Source: Rhizobium sp. TH135 (GTDB lineage Bacteria > Pseudomonadota > Alphaproteobacteria > Rhizobiales > Rhizobiaceae). From it: a stretch of DNA of 64,000 nucleotides. The notes beneath the pieces are model-generated. The model was given only the letters and a program-made list of their open reading frames with translations, had not been told where the DNA came from and did no database searches. Location: the NCBI RefSeq assembly GCF_002855515.1, contig NZ_PKRP01000001.1, forward strand, positions 992,001 to 1,056,000, read 5' to 3'. The position numbers were made by a program, and so were the translations under genes. Of this stretch, positions 8,660 to 16,963 are shown piece by piece. Each line of letters begins with the position of its first letter. Within the stretch, counting starts at the first letter, position 1.

Positions 8660-10345
8660 ATGCGCAAGCCGGGTTCATCGGGAGGCGAGCATGTGCTCGT
8701 CTCCCTTCTCGTTCTTTATGTCGCCGTAACGACACTGTGGCCGCTTGCCCGGCTGTTTGCCAGCGCCTTCCAGGCCGGCGAAGATGGTGCGCCACTCGGA
8801 CTGATAGTGTCCACGCTTTCCAGTCGTTCAACGCTTCGAGCACTCGCCGGCACACTGCAGACCGCGCTGCTATCGGTAATCATCTCGACGCTTCTCGGCG
8901 TCTTGCTTGCATTTGCAGTCAGCCTGCTGAAGCTTCGGACGCGGGCAGCGCTGACCTTTCTGATACTCATGCCGCTGATCGTACCGTCGCAAACCATGGC
9001 GCTCGCCTGGATTGAACTTTTCGGGGCGCAGTCACCGATCCTCAAACCACTGGGGTTGGCACCGGCACCGGGTTCGACAAATCCGCTATATTCGATCGGT
9101 GGCATCGCGCTCGTCATGGGCATCGAACACATGCCGCTGGTCTTCCTCGCCGTCCGTGCCGCGCTGCGGGCGCTGCCGGCCGACCTCGTTGAGGCGGCCC
9201 GTATCCTCGGCATTCCTCCAGGCAGGATCGGACGCGGGATCGTGCTGCCGATCGTCATGCCATCCGTTCTGGCAGGCAGCCTGATCGCCTTCACTGCCGC
9301 GATCGGCAATTTCGGCGTGCCCGCGCTGCTGGGTATTCCCGGCCGTATCTCGGTTCTGACGACACTGATCTATCAGCGGCTGAACGGCTTTGGACCGGCT
9401 GCCGCCGGACAGGTCGCGACGCTAGCGCTGCTTCTGGCCTTGATCGCAGCGCTTGCCATCCTGGCGCGCAATCTGGTGACGACCCGCATTGCCGTACCAC
9501 TGGCCTCAGGCGCTCCCTTCGTGCTCCGGCGGGCAGCACCCGCTACCGAGATCCTTCTCTGGCTGGTCGTTCTGATCCTGTCGCTGGTGCCGCTGGCAGC
9601 GCTGACGATGACAGCACTCCTGCCGGCCATCGGGGTTGCCTTCGGAGCCGAGACAGTGAGCCTCGATCAGTTCCGCGCCGTGATCGATAACCAGACCGTA
9701 CGCCGGGCCTTCGTCAATTCACTGCTGCTTGCGAGCGCAACGGCGGGGATCTGCGTGCTGGTTGCGGTCCCCCTCGCCTTTCTGTCCGTGCGCAGGCGAA
9801 ATATCGCGCTGCGGCTTCTCGACATCGCCATCGAGGCGCCCTGGGTGGCTCCCGGCACAGTCGTGGCGCTCGGTATGATCCTCGCCTTTCTGAAGCCCCT
9901 ACCGCTGGTCGGCGTCTCGATCTATGGAACCATGGCGATCCTTATCATCGCCTATCTTTCGCGGTTCCTGCCGCTGGTGCTCCGCCCGGTGGCCGCCGCC
10001 GCGCAATCGGCCGATCCCTCGCTGGACGAGGCAGCGCGTGTGGCCGGCGCCGGGCTCGTCCGACGGATCCTGTCGATCTTCCTGCCCGGTATGCTGCCGG
10101 CGGCGACAGCTGGAGCGATTCTGGTGGTGATGACCGCCCTGAATGAACTGACACTTTCGGCCCTGCTTTGGTCGTCCGGCAACGAGACGATCGGGGTCAT
10201 GATCTTTGCCCTGCAGTACGAGGGCAATTCCACCGCTGCGGCAGCTGTGGCTGTCCTATCAACAATGCTGGTACTGCTGTTGGCGATCATCACCACACTG
10301 GCAAGCCGAAGATTGCCATCGGGAACACTGCCTTGGGTGGACTGA
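8660..10345 (+). CDS. Fused two-domain ABC permease, Fe3+-type (FbpB-like)
   Basis: 561 residues with about twelve membrane segments in two homologous halves, each with an EAA loop: LVEAARILGIPPGRIGRGIVLP in the first half and LDEAARVAGAGLVRRILSIFLPG in the second. Such fused permeases are the norm for FbpB, PhnT and ThiP importers. The start is ATG 8660, 7 bp after the binding-protein stop. It ends 34 bp before the convergent exporter-fold ABC gene. Together with the two upstream genes it makes a complete importer. Confidence 0.87.
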   Translation: MRKPGSSGGEHVLVSLLVLYVAVTTLWPLARLFASAFQAGEDGAPLGLIVSTLSSRSTLRALAGTLQTALLSVIISTLLGVLLAFAVSLLKLRTRAALTFLILMPLIVPSQTMALAWIELFGAQSPILKPLGLAPAPGSTNPLYSIGGIALVMGIEHMPLVFLAVRAALRALPADLVEAARILGIPPGRIGRGIVLPIVMPSVLAGSLIAFTAAIGNFGVPALLGIPGRISVLTTLIYQRLNGFGPAAAGQVATLALLLALIAALAILARNLVTTRIAVPLASGAPFVLRRAAPATEILLWLVVLILSLVPLAALTMTALLPAIGVAFGAETVSLDQFRAVIDNQTVRRAFVNSLLLASATAGICVLVAVPLAFLSVRRRNIALRLLDIAIEAPWVAPGTVVALGMILAFLKPLPLVGVSIYGTMAILIIAYLSRFLPLVLRPVAAAAQSADPSLDEAARVAGAGLVRRILSIFLPGMLPAATAGAILVVMTALNELTLSALLWSSGNETIGVMIFALQYEGNSTAAAAVAVLSTMLVLLLAIITTLASRRLPSGTLPWVD

Positions 10346-10379
10346 ATTCTCCCGGAACCCACTCCCGTGGCAGGCTCAT

Positions 10380-12125
10380 TTAGCTAAGGGCAGTCAGACC
10401 ATACGCATCCTGCGTATTGTGAAGCCTTCGGTAGTGGCCGTTTTTGCGGGCGATCAGCTCCGCATGGCGTCCCTGCTCCGCGATCCGCCCCTCCTCGATC
10501 ACGACGATGCGATCGGCATGGGCAATGGTCGCAAGGCGGTGAGCGATGATCAGCGTCGTGCGCCCTAGTGCAAGCTCCGCCAGCGACTCCTGGATCGCGC
10601 GCTCCGTCTCCGTGTCGAGCGCGGAGGTGGCCTCATCCAAGATAAGAATCGGCGGGTTCTTAAGGAAGATTCGGGCGATGGCCAACCGCTGCTTCTGGCC
10701 ACCGGAGAGCTTGACACCGCGCTCTCCGATGACGGTGTCGAAACCCGCCGGAAGTGCCGCAATCACGTCGTCCAACCTTGCGCGCCGCGCCGCCTCCTCG
10801 ATCTCACTTTCCGTGGCACCCAAGCGGCCATAGGCGATGTTGTCGCGAATAGTGCCGGCAAACAGAAACACGTCCTGAGCGACAATACCGATATGAGAGC
10901 GCAGCGACTTCAGCGTCATGTCCCTGATATCGATGCCATCGATCGCAATTGCCCCAGCCGTCACCTCGTAAAAGCGAGGCAGAAGCGAGCAGATCGTCGT
11001 TTTGCCAGCCCCCGAGGGGCCGACAAAAGCGACGGTCTCGCCGGCCTTGATAGAAAGGTTCAACCCATCGAATACCGGCTTTTGCGAGCCGTAGCCGAAA
11101 CCCACATCGCGGTATTCGATATCCCCCTTCAGCTGCGCGACGGCTTTTGCGTCATCCCGATCGGCAATATCGGGCCTGGTATCGAGGAACTGGCAATAGC
11201 GCTGGAACCCGGCGAGACCCTTCGGATAGGTCTCGATGATTGAGTTGATCTTCTCGATCGGGCGGAAGAACACATTGACCAGCAGCAGGAAGCCGACGAA
11301 GCCCCCAGCACTCAGCTCCCCCCGCACCACGAACCAGGCGCCGGCCAGCATCACCACCACCTGCACGAAACGCATCGACAGGTAGGAGAGCGACATGGAG
11401 GCCGCCATCACCTTGTAGGCCTCAAGCTTCGTGGCGAGATAATTGCCGTTGTTCTCAGCAAACAGCGCCCGCTCGTGGTCCTCATTGGCAAAGGCCTGCA
11501 CGACGCGGATACCGCCGACGTTCTCCTCGATGCGGGCGTTAAACTCTCCCACCCGGCCATACAGCGCATGCCAGGTTGCCGTCATGCGCTGGCCGTAGAC
11601 GGTCGTCAGGACCGCAGTGACCGGCACGATGATTGCAGTAATCAGCGCCAGCGGCACATGCACCCACAGCATCAGGGCAAGCGCCCCGATCAGCGTCATG
11701 ATGGCGATGAACAGATCTTCGGGACCATGATGGGCCATCTCGCCAATCTCTTCCAGATCCTTGGTCAAACGTGCCACCAGATGGCCGGTCCTCTGGTTGT
11801 CGAAGAAGCCAAAGGACAGCTTTTGCAGATGGTCGAAGGCCTTGCGGCGCATCTCGGTCTCAATCTTGATACCGAGCATATGCCCCCAATAGGTCACGAT
11901 GACCTGAAGACCGGCATTGACCAGATAGATGAGGAACAGACCGAGAGAGGCAAGCGCAATCATGCCGAGCTGATTGGTCGGCAGCAGCCGGTCGATGAAC
12001 AGCGTGACTGCAATGGGAAAGGCCAGTTCCATCAGCCCCGCCGCCACCGCGCTGGAGAAATCCAGCATGAACAGGCCGCGATGCGGACGGTAATAGACGG
12101 CAAAACGCTTGATGAGATCAGTCAC
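10380..12125 (-). CDS. ABC half-transporter with exporter fold (membrane domain fused to ATPase)
   Basis: 581 residues: six membrane helices in the first 310 residues, then a nucleotide-binding domain with Walker A GPSGAGKTT, signature LSGGQKQRLAIARIF, Walker B ILILDEATSALD and H-loop IIAHRLATIAHADRI. One polypeptide has one membrane and one ATPase domain, so it should work as a dimer. It is the last gene of the siderophore operon, 73 bp after the FecE-like ATPase on the same strand. Exporter-fold proteins in this setting may secrete the siderophore or, as in mycobacterial IrtAB and yersiniabactin YbtPQ, import it. Direction cannot be read from the sequence. Confidence 0.85.
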   Translation of the reverse strand: MTDLIKRFAVYYRPHRGLFMLDFSSAVAAGLMELAFPIAVTLFIDRLLPTNQLGMIALASLGLFLIYLVNAGLQVIVTYWGHMLGIKIETEMRRKAFDHLQKLSFGFFDNQRTGHLVARLTKDLEEIGEMAHHGPEDLFIAIMTLIGALALMLWVHVPLALITAIIVPVTAVLTTVYGQRMTATWHALYGRVGEFNARIEENVGGIRVVQAFANEDHERALFAENNGNYLATKLEAYKVMAASMSLSYLSMRFVQVVVMLAGAWFVVRGELSAGGFVGFLLLVNVFFRPIEKINSIIETYPKGLAGFQRYCQFLDTRPDIADRDDAKAVAQLKGDIEYRDVGFGYGSQKPVFDGLNLSIKAGETVAFVGPSGAGKTTICSLLPRFYEVTAGAIAIDGIDIRDMTLKSLRSHIGIVAQDVFLFAGTIRDNIAYGRLGATESEIEEAARRARLDDVIAALPAGFDTVIGERGVKLSGGQKQRLAIARIFLKNPPILILDEATSALDTETERAIQESLAELALGRTTLIIAHRLATIAHADRIVVIEEGRIAEQGRHAELIARKNGHYRRLHNTQDAYGLTALS

Positions 12126-12198
12126 GGTCCCGTTTCCTTCATTGTCGTCCGCTCATCGGCCATGACGAACCAGCGGCCTTGAGCCGGCACTGTTGGCG

Positions 12199-13023
12199 TC
12201 AACCAGGACGAGCATGTCTTTGCCGCCCTTTTGGCACGATCAACGGTGTATTGGAAACAGGATCAGCCATGATGACACAAGGCAGGCCGAACACCGCATC
12301 GACAAGGTCTTCGGTAACGATGGCCGAGGGTTTGCCTTCGGCGAGGATCCTGCCGTCCTTCATCGCGATCAGATGCGTGCCATAGCGGCAGGCCTGGTTT
12401 AGGTCATGCAATACGGCGACGATCGTACGGCCGCCCGCGTTCAGATCGGCGAGCAGATCCATCAGCTCGATCTGGTGGGCAATATCGAGGAAGGTGGTGG
12501 GTTCGTCGAGCAGCAGGAGCGGCGTTTGCTGCGCCAGCACCATGGCGATCCACACCCGCTGGCGCTGGCCACCGGACAGCTCGTCCACGAGCCGAGCGGA
12601 GAGATCCATGATCCGGGTCGCCTCCATCGCCGAAACGACCGCTTCCTCATCTGCCTTCGACCACTGCCGCAGGAAGGACTGGTGCGGATAGCGCCCGCGC
12701 GCCACCAGATCCGCGACCGTAATGCCGCCAGGCGCAATCGAGCTTTGTGGCAAGAGGCCGAGGCGACGCGCAACCTTCTTTGCCGGTATATCGGCAATGC
12801 TGCGTCCGTCGAGGATCACCTGTCCAGCAGATGGCATGAGCAGCCGCGACAGAGCTCTGAGCAGAGTGGACTTGCCGCAAGCATTCGGCCCGACGATAAC
12901 GGTGAAGGCGCCGTCCGGAATTGAGACCGACAGGTCCGTCGAGATCGTGCGGGCGTCGTAGCGCAGCGTCACTGTGTCGGCATGCAGCCTGCCGCCCATC
13001 GGATCGGGATTTGCGGTGGTCAT
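12199..13023 (-). CDS. Ferric-siderophore ABC transporter ATPase (FecE/FhuC-like)
   Basis: 274 residues. Walker [19 protein letters not shown], signature [17 protein letters not shown], Walker B LLLLDEPTTFLDIAHQIELMDLL and the switch HDLNQACRYGTHLI are typical of the FecE/FhuC subfamily, which energises import through FecCD-type permeases. The start overlaps the stop of the upstream permease (ATGA, 13020-13023). The LDEPTTFLDIAHQ stretch separates it from sugar or amino-acid ATPases. Confidence 0.9.
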   Translation of the reverse strand: MTTANPDPMGGRLHADTVTLRYDARTISTDLSVSIPDGAFTVIVGPNACGKSTLLRALSRLLMPSAGQVILDGRSIADIPAKKVARRLGLLPQSSIAPGGITVADLVARGRYPHQSFLRQWSKADEEAVVSAMEATRIMDLSARLVDELSGGQRQRVWIAMVLAQQTPLLLLDEPTTFLDIAHQIELMDLLADLNAGGRTIVAVLHDLNQACRYGTHLIAMKDGRILAEGKPSAIVTEDLVDAVFGLPCVIMADPVSNTPLIVPKGRQRHARPG

Positions 13024-14096
13024 TTGCGACCCTCGCGCATGAGAAGAAAGAGAAAATAGAGCCCGCCGATGCTCACCGTCATCACGCCGACGGGAAGCTG
13101 CACGGCAAAGGCATGCTGGGCAACCCAGTCAGCAGCAAGCAGCAGCAACGCGCCCGTCAGTGCTGATGCCATCAGCGTGACGCCGGCGGAGCGGGTGATG
13201 CGCCTTGCGATCTGCGGTGCGCACAGCGCAATGAAGGCGATCGGGCCCGCAGATGCCGTGACGATGGCCGTCAGCGCCACGCCGCAGAGCATCAGGAGGC
13301 CGCGGGTGCGGCCCGCATCGATGCCTGAGGCGCGGGCCACGTCCTCGCCCAGTTCCAGCTGGCGCATGGGGCGCGACAGCAGAAGCGTAAGCGGAAATAG
13401 CACGCCAAGCACCAGCGCCACCGGCACAAGCTGCTCGACGCCAAGCCCGTTCAGCGAGCCCGCCCCCCAGATGGCGGCAGCCATCGCCACCTGAAGATCG
13501 GCCTCGCGGATCATCCAGGCATTGAAGGCCGACAGCATGGCGGCAACGCCGATGCCGACAATGATCAGGCGGAAGCCCTCAATGCCCTGCCGCCAGGCGA
13601 GCAGACAGACGGCGATGGCCGTCAGCACCCCGCCCGCCAGCGCGCCAAGCGCCGTTTGGTAGGCGCCGCCGGACAAGATGAGGATCACAATGAGCGCGCC
13701 GGTATAGGAGCCTGCGGAAAAGCCGATGATATCGGGGCTTCCCAGCGGATTGCGCGTCAGGCTCTGGAATATCGCACCGCTTGTGCCGAGTGCCGCCCCC
13801 AGCAGCACGGCGAGCGTCACGCGCGGCAGACGCCATTCCACCACGATCATGCGCATCATGTCCTCACCACGCCCGGCGAGGGCCGCCAGCACCTGCGGCA
13901 GGGAGATGGGATATTTGCCGCTGAGCAGCGACAGGGCGGCCAGCGAGGCCATCAGCAAGAGCAGCACCAGTGCCAGGAGGAACGCACGGCCATCGAGCCG
14001 GAACGACAGGCGGTCACCCGCAAGACGAACGGCGAGGAAAGTGCGACCGAAGTCGAGTTTTGCGGACTGAGGAGAGCGAGAGGATGGCACCGTCAT
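13020..14096 (-). CDS. Ferric-siderophore ABC permease (FecD/FhuG-like)
   Basis: 358 residues with about nine to ten membrane segments. FecCD-family motifs are present: VEWRLPRVTLAVLLGAALGTSGAIFQSLTRNPLGSPDIIGFSAGS and GPIAFIALCAPQIARRITRSAG. It forms a heterodimer with the adjacent FecC-like permease. Both ends overlap its neighbours by 4 bp, so the three genes are translationally coupled. It starts with a basic cytoplasmic leader of about 30 residues before the first helix. Confidence 0.9.
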   Translation of the reverse strand: MTVPSSRSPQSAKLDFGRTFLAVRLAGDRLSFRLDGRAFLLALVLLLLMASLAALSLLSGKYPISLPQVLAALAGRGEDMMRMIVVEWRLPRVTLAVLLGAALGTSGAIFQSLTRNPLGSPDIIGFSAGSYTGALIVILILSGGAYQTALGALAGGVLTAIAVCLLAWRQGIEGFRLIIVGIGVAAMLSAFNAWMIREADLQVAMAAAIWGAGSLNGLGVEQLVPVALVLGVLFPLTLLLSRPMRQLELGEDVARASGIDAGRTRGLLMLCGVALTAIVTASAGPIAFIALCAPQIARRITRSAGVTLMASALTGALLLLAADWVAQHAFAVQLPVGVMTVSIGGLYFLFLLMREGRK

Positions 14097-15145
14097 AGCC
14101 CGCTCGCTTGTCTGCGCCGCGCCAGCAGGATCAGCACCGGCGCGCCGAGAAAGGCGGTGACGATGCCCGCCTCCAGTTCACCCGGATAGAGCACCAGCCG
14201 TCCGGCAATGTCCGCCGCGAGCAGCAGGACCGGAGCGCAAATCATCGTCATGGGCATGATGGAACGCTGGTCCGGCCCGATAAACCAGCGCACCGCATGC
14301 GGCACCATCAGCCCGACAAAGCCGATCGGGCCGCAGGCGGCCGTGCCGGCTCCGGCGAGAAGCGTGACGGCAATGAGCGTCAGAACCCTGGTGCGAACAA
14401 GACTGCTCCCGAGCGACCGGGCAAGATCATCCCCCAGCGCCACGGCGTTGAGGGAAGGAGCACACACCATTGCGATGAGAAGACCGATGCCGATGAAGGG
14501 CGCAACCGCTGAAACCACCGCCATATCGCGTCCGGCCACCGAACCGATCGCCCACTGGCGAAGGGCATCGAAGGCCTGCGGGCTCAAAAGCGTGATCGAC
14601 GATCCGATACCGCCGAGCAAGGCCGATAGCGCCACCCCCGCCAAGACGAGGCGTACTGGTGCCGCGCCATCACGGCTCGTTGCGCCCAAGCTATAGACGG
14701 CGAGCGTGACGATAATGGCGCCGAGAAAGGCGAACCACAGCAGAGCATGGATCGACTGGAAGCCGAACAGGCCAACGGCGAGCGTAACGCAGAATGCCGA
14801 GCCAGCATTAACGCCCAGAGTTCCCGGATCGGCGAGCGGATTGCGCGTCGCCGCCTGGATCAGCGCCCCCGACACACCAAAAGCTGCGCCCCCCATGAGC
14901 GCCAGCAGCGTGCGCGGCAGGCGGTAATCAACAATCACGATATGATCGATCGAATTCCCGTCAAAAGCAGACAGGGCGACAAGCGCAGTCGAGAGCGGGA
15001 CAGGTCGAACCCCGAGCAAAAGGCTGGTGATAGACAGGGTCATCAGAAGGCCAAGACCGACGAGCACCACGGCCATCCGCGCCGCATGCCCAGACCTCAC
15101 GGCTCGCACTTTCTCACCGGCCTTGATGGAAACAACCACGCTCAC
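14093..15145 (-). CDS. Ferric-siderophore ABC permease (FecC/FhuB-N-like)
   Basis: 350 residues with about nine to ten membrane segments and the family motifs VDYRLPRTLLALMGGAAFGVSGALIQAATRNPLADPGTLGVNAGSAF and GPIGFVGLMVPHAVRWFIGPDQR. The start is GTG 15145, overlapping the stop of the siderophore-interacting protein by 4 bp. Partner of the FecD-like permease just downstream. Confidence 0.9.
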   Translation of the reverse strand: MSVVVSIKAGEKVRAVRSGHAARMAVVLVGLGLLMTLSITSLLLGVRPVPLSTALVALSAFDGNSIDHIVIVDYRLPRTLLALMGGAAFGVSGALIQAATRNPLADPGTLGVNAGSAFCVTLAVGLFGFQSIHALLWFAFLGAIIVTLAVYSLGATSRDGAAPVRLVLAGVALSALLGGIGSSITLLSPQAFDALRQWAIGSVAGRDMAVVSAVAPFIGIGLLIAMVCAPSLNAVALGDDLARSLGSSLVRTRVLTLIAVTLLAGAGTAACGPIGFVGLMVPHAVRWFIGPDQRSIMPMTMICAPVLLLAADIAGRLVLYPGELEAGIVTAFLGAPVLILLARRRQASGL

Positions 15146-15984
15146 ACCCGGGCCTGCCCTTCGATCCAGTAGCCGACAGCATCAATGCGGTGCTTGTCGA
15201 AACCGAGCGCATCACGGAAATGCTTGCGGCACTCGGCTGCTGCCTTGGCCTCGCCGGCAATATAGATATAGCCAGGCCCTTCCGGCAGCGCGGTAATCTC
15301 GCGTGCGATGCGCGGGAGTTCCGTATAGCCCGGCCGCTCCGGGCGCAGTCCATGGCAGCCGTGCCAGGTCACCTCCACATCGGCCAGTGTCCGGATCATC
15401 TCTCCGATCTCCTGACGATCGGCATCGGAAGGGATCTCCACATGCACCACCGCCCGGAACCCTTCAGGCAGCTCCTCCAGCACACGGCCGACTGCAGGCA
15501 AGCCGGTGATATCCGTCAGCATCAACAGCCACCGGCTGCCTTTCGGCAGCCAGAACCGCCCTTCCGGATTGCAGATGCCGACGATATCCCCCACCTCGGC
15601 CTTGATCGCCCAGCTGGCGGCCACGCCGCCCTCATGCACCACCATGTCGAGCACCATCTCTGAGGTCCGGGCATTCCAGCGGCGCACCGTATAGGGCCGG
15701 TTCGGCGCATAATGCGCCCCCTCCGGCATCTCCCACCGACCGTTCTCCTTAAGCACCGGCAGCACCACCGGAGTTGCGGCATCCGCCGGCACGGCCAGAC
15801 GCACCCACTCATCCGGATGTCCGCTGGCTAGTAACCGTTCGCCACCATCGAGCTTCAAAACCACCCGGATCATCGACGGCGTCAGGTGCCCGATCGAGAC
15901 CACCGAGGCCAGGAAATTGTCCTCCACATAGGCCTCGTGGTCGTGATCCTCGACGCCTGAAAGAGCCTGCGCGTTGGCGTGCAT
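15142..15984 (-). CDS. Siderophore-interacting FAD-binding protein (ferric-siderophore reductase, SIP family)
   Basis: 280 residues. It has the ferredoxin-reductase-like FAD domain (NRPYTVRRWNARTSEMVLDMVVHEGGVAASWA, where the RPYTVR motif binds the flavin) and a C-terminal NAD(P)H-like domain ending in GPGYIYIAGEAKAAAECRKHF...GYW, typical of ViuB/YqjH-type proteins. These reduce Fe3+-siderophore in the cytoplasm to release iron. ATG 15984 is preferred over an earlier in-frame codon because it has a GGGAGAGG site and lies 2 bp after the binding-protein stop. Presence in the uptake operon means the siderophore is reduced inside the cell. Confidence 0.88.
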   Translation of the reverse strand: MHANAQALSGVEDHDHEAYVEDNFLASVVSIGHLTPSMIRVVLKLDGGERLLASGHPDEWVRLAVPADAATPVVLPVLKENGRWEMPEGAHYAPNRPYTVRRWNARTSEMVLDMVVHEGGVAASWAIKAEVGDIVGICNPEGRFWLPKGSRWLLMLTDITGLPAVGRVLEELPEGFRAVVHVEIPSDADRQEIGEMIRTLADVEVTWHGCHGLRPERPGYTELPRIAREITALPEGPGYIYIAGEAKAAAECRKHFRDALGFDKHRIDAVGYWIEGQARV

Positions 15985-15986
15985 TG

Positions 15987-16961
15987 TCAGTTTACCTCTC
16001 CCTTTACGGCGGCTTCCATACGGCGAAGGATTCTGGGGAATGCATAGGGGATAGCCAGAACGTTCGGCCACGAAGCCGCCCAGATCTCCGCGGGATCATC
16101 GAGCCCGACATATCGACCTTCGCGGACAGCTGAGAACATCTGGAACAGCCGCTGCCCTTCCAGAGCGGCACGGGCTCCGGGCTCGTACCACATGACAAGC
16201 AGATCGCCAGCAACGCTCTCCAGATCTTCGAGACTGGCATCAGCCGAGACTCGCTCGCCAGATGCCGCAGCCAGGCGCTGAACACCCGGGGACGGCTGCA
16301 TGCCGATCCCGATCATCCAATCGACGCGCGTCTCGCCGGGGAGATAAACCACGATCCGGCTGCTGCCGACGAAGTAAGAACCGAACGTGAAGCTCCTGCC
16401 CTTGAGACCGGGATAGACATCGCCATAGCTGCCCAAAAGGCGCTCGGTCTCCACAACGAGCTGCCTCGCCTTCTCGTCCAGGCCCAGAACCGCACCTGCG
16501 ATTTCCGTCTGTTCCTTCCAGCCCGCCCTATAGGGACCGGAGCGGTAGGCAATCGTCGGCGCAATCCGGCTCAACCTGCCATAGGACTCGGCATCGATCT
16601 GCGAAAAAACGCCGACAATCGCACCAGGCTCAAGGCGCGCGATCTCTTCGAAATCGATGATGCTGCCATCGAGAAGCACCGGCTTCATCGCGCCAAAGCG
16701 CTGTTCGCACCAGGGGGTCATGCCGCTTGCAAACATCCCGGAATAAACGATGGCGCTCGGCCTGTACCCGAGTGCAAGAAAGGCGGCCTCGTCGCCATAT
16801 CCCATCGTGACCAGTCGTCGCGGCGCCGAGCGCAGTTCGGTGCGCCCGAAGGCGTGATGAATACGCCGCGGATAGGTGCCGGTAGTCGCGCACGCGAACG
16901 ACGACGGCAAGAACATTGCCGCCGCAGCCATCGTCAAGGCGCGTCGCGTGACCAGTCGCAC
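15987..16961 (-). CDS. Iron-siderophore periplasmic binding protein (FepB/FhuD-like)
   Basis: 324 residues. The leader MRLVTRRALTMAAAAMFLPSSFA has a twin arginine followed by a hydrophobic run, so Tat export is possible although the motif is not canonical. The body follows the class III binding-protein fold: RRLVTMGYGDEAAFLALGYRPSAI, then LEPGAIVGVF and DLLVMWYEPGA. It starts at GTG 16961, only 2 bp after the receptor stop, and hands the ferric siderophore from the TonB receptor to the FecCD permeases. Confidence 0.86.
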   Translation of the reverse strand: MRLVTRRALTMAAAAMFLPSSFACATTGTYPRRIHHAFGRTELRSAPRRLVTMGYGDEAAFLALGYRPSAIVYSGMFASGMTPWCEQRFGAMKPVLLDGSIIDFEEIARLEPGAIVGVFSQIDAESYGRLSRIAPTIAYRSGPYRAGWKEQTEIAGAVLGLDEKARQLVVETERLLGSYGDVYPGLKGRSFTFGSYFVGSSRIVVYLPGETRVDWMIGIGMQPSPGVQRLAAASGERVSADASLEDLESVAGDLLVMWYEPGARAALEGQRLFQMFSAVREGRYVGLDDPAEIWAASWPNVLAIPYAFPRILRRMEAAVKGEVN

Positions 16962-16963
16962 GA

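Noticed and set aside
7543..8667. 374-codon minus-strand frame opposite the Fbp-type binding-protein gene
   Set aside because: Shadow frame; the plus strand has signal peptide, family motifs and ribosome site.
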